The translations under genes were made by a program, and so were the position numbers. This document shows positions 59,761 to 64,000 of a stretch of DNA of 64,000 nt, one piece after another. Each line of letters starts with the position of its first letter. The stretch's first letter is position 1. This stretch comes from Sinonovacula constricta (lineage: Eukaryota > Mollusca > Bivalvia > Cardiida > Solecurtidae): the NCBI GenBank assembly GCA_007844125.1, contig CM017569.1, positions 4,083,976-4,147,975 on the forward strand. The letters are read 5' to 3'. The notes under the pieces are model-generated. The model searched no databases. It was not told where the DNA came from and was given only the letters and a program-made list of their open reading frames with translations.

Positions 59761-61450
59761 ACTCGACCCAAGCTGAAAATTTTAAGGCGACGTTTCGACC
59801 CCAATATTTCTGTTGAAAATGATATGTTATTTGACTATATTTTGGTAATAATAGATATATCTATATAGGATGGAATGTTTCTGTTTCGTTTATTCAATCT
59901 TTGGTGCACAATACCTGAATTATTAACAAAACATTGATAACAAATATAAAATTTTAACTGTTTAACAGAATGGTCTTTGTATAAAATCGCCTTTTCAGAA
60001 TCGTTTTACGTGGATATGGTGTTTATTTAGAATTGAATTATGTACATTATGTACATGAAGTGTTGTGATGAAGCAAACGCAAGATATCGCAGTTAGCTGG
60101 AAATGGTTATTTAAAATGTGTAATTAAGTCATTATATAAAAACCGATTATTTCAATATTGTTTGTTGTCGTTGATTGGTTTCTACACCTACCTGTTGCAT
60201 GATTCAATAATGATTGGTAATTTTCTTTTTTATGTAGCCGATTGGATAATGACACCGTTAGTAAAGTGATCGATTGGTTTAGCGATACTTCCCAACTGTC
60301 GCGAGTAGTCATTACGCCTCCAACGCTCTGTTTTTATGTTTTTATGCATCTTCCCTGGTAGCCGAATAATTTCTAACATTACTGGCTAAGTTAATTATTT
60401 TACTTTAGTTTGTACTAACAAGTGTTTTCTTAGCGATTTCGAGGCGAAATTCGAAATACACACAAACTCAATATTTTACGCGAAATTAAAGAATATTACA
60501 ATTCTGGGTTCCAATAACTTACCCCTGTTCTATAGAATTAGTGCATAGTTGGTGCATTTATTACACTTCAGTTGAAGTCAAGGCTGTTTATAACATTACC
60601 TGACAGGCCATATGCAAAACTTCTCGACAGCCAACATTAATTCTTACTTTTGGCAATATGTATGTACATTTGTTAAGCGTAACATCTAATGATATTCTAA
60701 TAAGAGGTTCCCGGGAGAAAAAAATGCGCTAAGCTAACAATTTAAGATTGTTCTTAACATTTTCTTTCCCAATATGCCAACGACGATCGTTGGGAAAACA
60801 GAGCTAAAATGCAATCAAGCTTCATTGTATGGTCCAACTTAAAGGGAAGTAGGCTATTCATGTGTTTGCCGTCTGGGCATACATTTTGTGAAGAATTTGA
60901 ACTGAACCAAATATCAACAACAAAGTTATGTTGTTCAAGGTTTATGTCTTTACTTTTCATAAAAGTTTCAGACTCAGTTTAATTAACCAATGGAAAGGAT
61001 TATTTTCATTAGTAAATGCCTATTGACATGTGACCAGATTACGGACACATGATACCTACAAGGTAAATACTTCTATACGGAAACTACAAATACAACTACA
61101 AAATGAAACGCGTAGGATTCTTATCATCTTTGTTGCCTTCAATCAGTTGTTTATGTCGACAGTAATTAATTAATAAGTGGATTTGCGAAACAACCAATTA
61201 AGGTAATTAAATCATGGAAAGAGAAATTCGACACAAAATATGTTTTCGTAACAGTATTTCCTTTATTAAGCCAAAATGATTAAATAATAGACACACAATA
61301 CTATATTAACTTATACCATACATGCAATTAAAAATATACAGCAACTAAATATTAAGGAACTATAAAAAATAATATGCATTTACATATAATAATATACAAC
61401 AACCAGGCGTGGCATAAATTCAATTTTACGTTATATTCAAGCACAATATA
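59761..61450. other. Upstream sequence; no gene seen
   Basis: AT-rich sequence upstream of the candidate promoter. No convincing coding exon, RNA gene or array on either strand. Confidence 0.45.
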
Positions 61451-61693
61451 AACACAGACAGTGGCAATAGTTCTAACATTTGCATGACAAAATATCTCCC
61501 GGACGTATTCCTGCCGCCGTTCATTTTAGCATAGGCGGACAAAATCTAAAATTTAACAAAAACAACACAACAACAATAAAAAAACACAGACAAAATCACC
61601 TCCGTAAATTAATTACTGTAGAATATATCCTGAAGTTGGAATTTCATCAGGAAAAAAGTCCGATGTTATTATCAATCTATTTACGAGGCTTAG

Positions 61694-61793
<100 letters not shown>

Positions 61794-62089
61794 TTTAGCT
61801 ACGCAAACCAAATAAACATTATTGCAAAATTTGGAAAATTTACAGGAGGGGATTTATCCGCATTGGGACCATTACAGGGGGTGGGGGGTTATCTGCCCTT
61901 GCTAAAATGAACAGGAAGAATTGTCTTTCTGAAAGAATTTGTCCCTACTGCTTTTTTAGAAATAACCCAGGGTTAAAGAGTTATGTATCAAGTTGCAAAA
62001 ATAGACAAGAGAAGATATATTGCTAAGTTGAGAGTAATTTTATGATTAAGTGATCTGTGGCTGTAGGAATGTGTAGCAATAGTACTTAA

Positions 62090-62561
62090 AGGTGGTATTC
62101 GACATTTGGACCAACAATATGTTCATTTAACATCATTATAAACCATTGACACCAGAACAGATCTCGCAAAATGCTGTTTATTGATGCCCTACATCTGTCT
62201 GACAAGTGCACCATAAAACGCCATAGCCGCCATTTTAAACATGTATGTCCTATATGAACCACACTGCACAGTTACCACGTGACCACTTATGCTTAAGCTC
62301 ATGCTCTGTGACGTCGATGTCTGTTGTTTTTGGGAAACCCATTTTTTCTTATTTATAGATTAAAAAAAAACAACTGAAAATTTATGTGTTGATTAAAGAG
62401 TTTTACTTCCCTACAATTGATGTACTGTTGAAAATCATCAAAGCTAATACTGAAGAAAGATCGTCTTCCAAAAAATCATAAACGAAATCGTACAAATACC
62501 CCAAACAGAGATACGATATTGTAACATATATTAGAAATGGGCAAACTATCACATACCACCT
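62090..62561. mobile_element. 472-bp MITE with TTAA target duplication
   Basis: Tips AGGTGGTAT and ATACCACCT are inverted, flanked by TTAA at 62086-62089 and 62562-62565. The sister repeat has a single TTAA at 47079-47082 at the same point (filled: GTAGCAATAGTACTTAA; empty: GTAGCAGTAATTCTTAA, both followed by AATTTGTGCAG). No coding capacity. Unrelated in sequence to the 10194 and 19744 elements. Confidence 0.9.
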
Positions 62562-62640
62562 TTAATAATTTGTGCAGTTTTCGTTGGCTAAAAGATGTTG
62601 CTATTTCAAACATTTAACCACAGCTATAATTAATATGCTT

Positions 62641-63235
62641 TGGCAATTGTAATAATGATTTGTTCTTGTTTTTCTAAAATCTAAATGAACATTGTACTGG
62701 AACACGAAGGCAGCTTGATGATGTGTGCACAAACTATTATGTTTTGGTCCACGTTTTAATAAATACTCATATGGCACTTTGCTCATCACCTCATCAAGGG
62801 AGACTGTTCAAACTTGACTTAATTGTTCTGTCCGTTATCTGCCCTTTCTTTCCGGCATCTAATAGACCATTTCAAACCAAGCGTCTGGTCAATCCTATTC
62901 CGCTGATCAAGTAGACGCTTTGTGAGAATATCTCGACGTGTTTTGCAAAACTGGGGGCTCTTCACTTCCGGATTTTTTATTATCTAATTGAACGTAATAC
63001 AGTACTGAAAATCATGAAATTGACAAAAGTTCAACGTCTGAATAACCATAAGTTGCCAAATAGTGCACGTATACAATCATCAATTGAAAGTTAAATAAAA
63101 CAACCGTAATAAAAACGAACTTATATCACGTCCATTTACATGTTTAATATTAAAGAAATTATAATCATTACCGCCATTAAATTTACCTGGCCACACATGA
63201 TCATCATCATGATCCCATATTACCTGTATGATCGC
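62641..63235. other. No gene seen
   Basis: AT-rich sequence without a supported feature. Confidence 0.4.
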
Positions 63236-63239
63236 CTTT

Positions 63240-63412
63240 AATCAGCAGCAGCAGCATCACCGCCATCACGATCTACATCGTAATCGTCATGGGCATCATC
63301 GTAACCGTTTTTACCATTTACATAATAATCATAAACAGCATCGGTATCACCGTCATCATTAGCAGCAGTAGCTGCAGCAGCATCGTCGTCATTTGCATCA
63401 TCATTACTTTAG
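63240..63412. repeat. Imperfect ATC/AGC trinucleotide tract
   Basis: Runs of ATC, AGC, ACC and CGT triplets (ATCAGCAGCAGCAGCATCAC near 63240, GCAGCAGCATCGTCGTC near 63375) separated by less regular sequence. Confidence 0.8.
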
Positions 63413-64000
63413 TTACAGGGGTATGGATCTTTGTCAAGCAAATTTTCTTATGATTCTAATCTTAATTGTTACATATCTTATAATGAACAATGTTGTAAAC
63501 TTGGACAATGGTGTCAAAATCCCTATTTCTTAATGCATCGGTCCCATAATGCGCTATTACGTATAAATAATTAATAGGAATTCGTGGACCGCGATTCAAA
63601 ATATGCATACAACTTTTGACTTTACCTGATTTGCAACAATTTGAATGAGGGTCTACACGCCTGGCTACGGCTTATTTTCCCATTCATGGCTTGAATGTTA
63701 TATGCCAAAATGTGGTCTAAAGTGGGCCCTACCGGGTACTTAATTTTTGTACCCATTTAAAGATAGAAATGTATTAATTTTTTTTTTTTTTTTGTAAATT
63801 CATATTATGTGTCTCTATGCGCGTGGGTCCCTTTCATACCATCATAAAGTTCTACTCTAATTGAATCCCTAATTTTAAGACATGAGCGGACACCCCAACT
63901 AATTAAGCTAATTGGCAGTTTTATGACACCTTGTTTGTCTAGTGGACAGGAAGTGTGACCGTGTTTTGGCGTCTTTTCCCCTTCGCAAGAATTAACACAT
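63413..64000. other. No gene seen
   Basis: AT-rich sequence with a T run at about 63779-63793. No supported feature before the window edge. Confidence 0.4.

Overview
The window looks like a piece of an AT-rich lophotrochozoan genome, most likely a bivalve mollusc. Reasons: large introns with GT/AG boundaries, a dense mix of minisatellites, tRNA-derived SINEs, TIR elements, tandem-core repeats of the kind described in bivalves (the 'pearl' family), and a KH-like/macro-domain gene of the PARP14-like type that is expanded in molluscs. The species assignment is inference; nothing here is bacterial or viral.

One multi-exon gene on the minus strand explains most of the unique sequence. I assembled it by eye from splice signals and reading phase: a possible TATA box and untranslated exon near 59.3 kb, a start codon at 50883, and 13 coding exons ending at a probable stop at 14674. 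The exons sum to 5004 nt, predicting about 1667 residues: a repetitive, disordered N-terminal half (exons at 50.8, 49.4-50.1, 48.4, 48.1 and 41.0-42.3 kb), a large KH-like exon (30.2-31.9 kb), a degenerate macro-like segment (28.5-28.8 kb) and one well-formed macro domain split over 27.5, 23.1-23.3, 17.8-18.0 and perhaps 16.0 kb. Every internal junction keeps phase. No PARP catalytic or WWE domain is visible.

The gene is riddled with tandem repeats: a 21-bp minisatellite that is itself coding (41.0-42.3 kb), a 24-bp array of about 5 kb in an intron (35.2-40.2 kb), a 61-bp array in the first intron (51.2-53.6 kb), and tandem-core elements at 21.4, 42.8, 44.2 and 56.3 kb. Downstream, 1-12 kb is a 43-bp array of about 240 units with a higher-order structure.

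Mobile elements: an apparently intact Tc1/mariner DD34E element (12325-13903); two oppositely oriented copies of a TTAA-duplicating, piggyBac-like non-autonomous element (10194-11659 and 19744-21413), one of them inside the 43-bp array; a third, unrelated TTAA MITE (62090-62561) for which a related empty site exists at 47079; a 1.3-kb TIR element at 32.6 kb; SINEs at 25.6, 27.0 and 57.1 kb; and an inverted pair of about 0.5-kb elements bracketing the candidate promoter at 59.3 kb. The remaining stretches (roughly 16-17.7, 22-23, 29-30.2, 34-35.1, 59.8-61.4 and 62.7-64 kb) hold no gene I can support.
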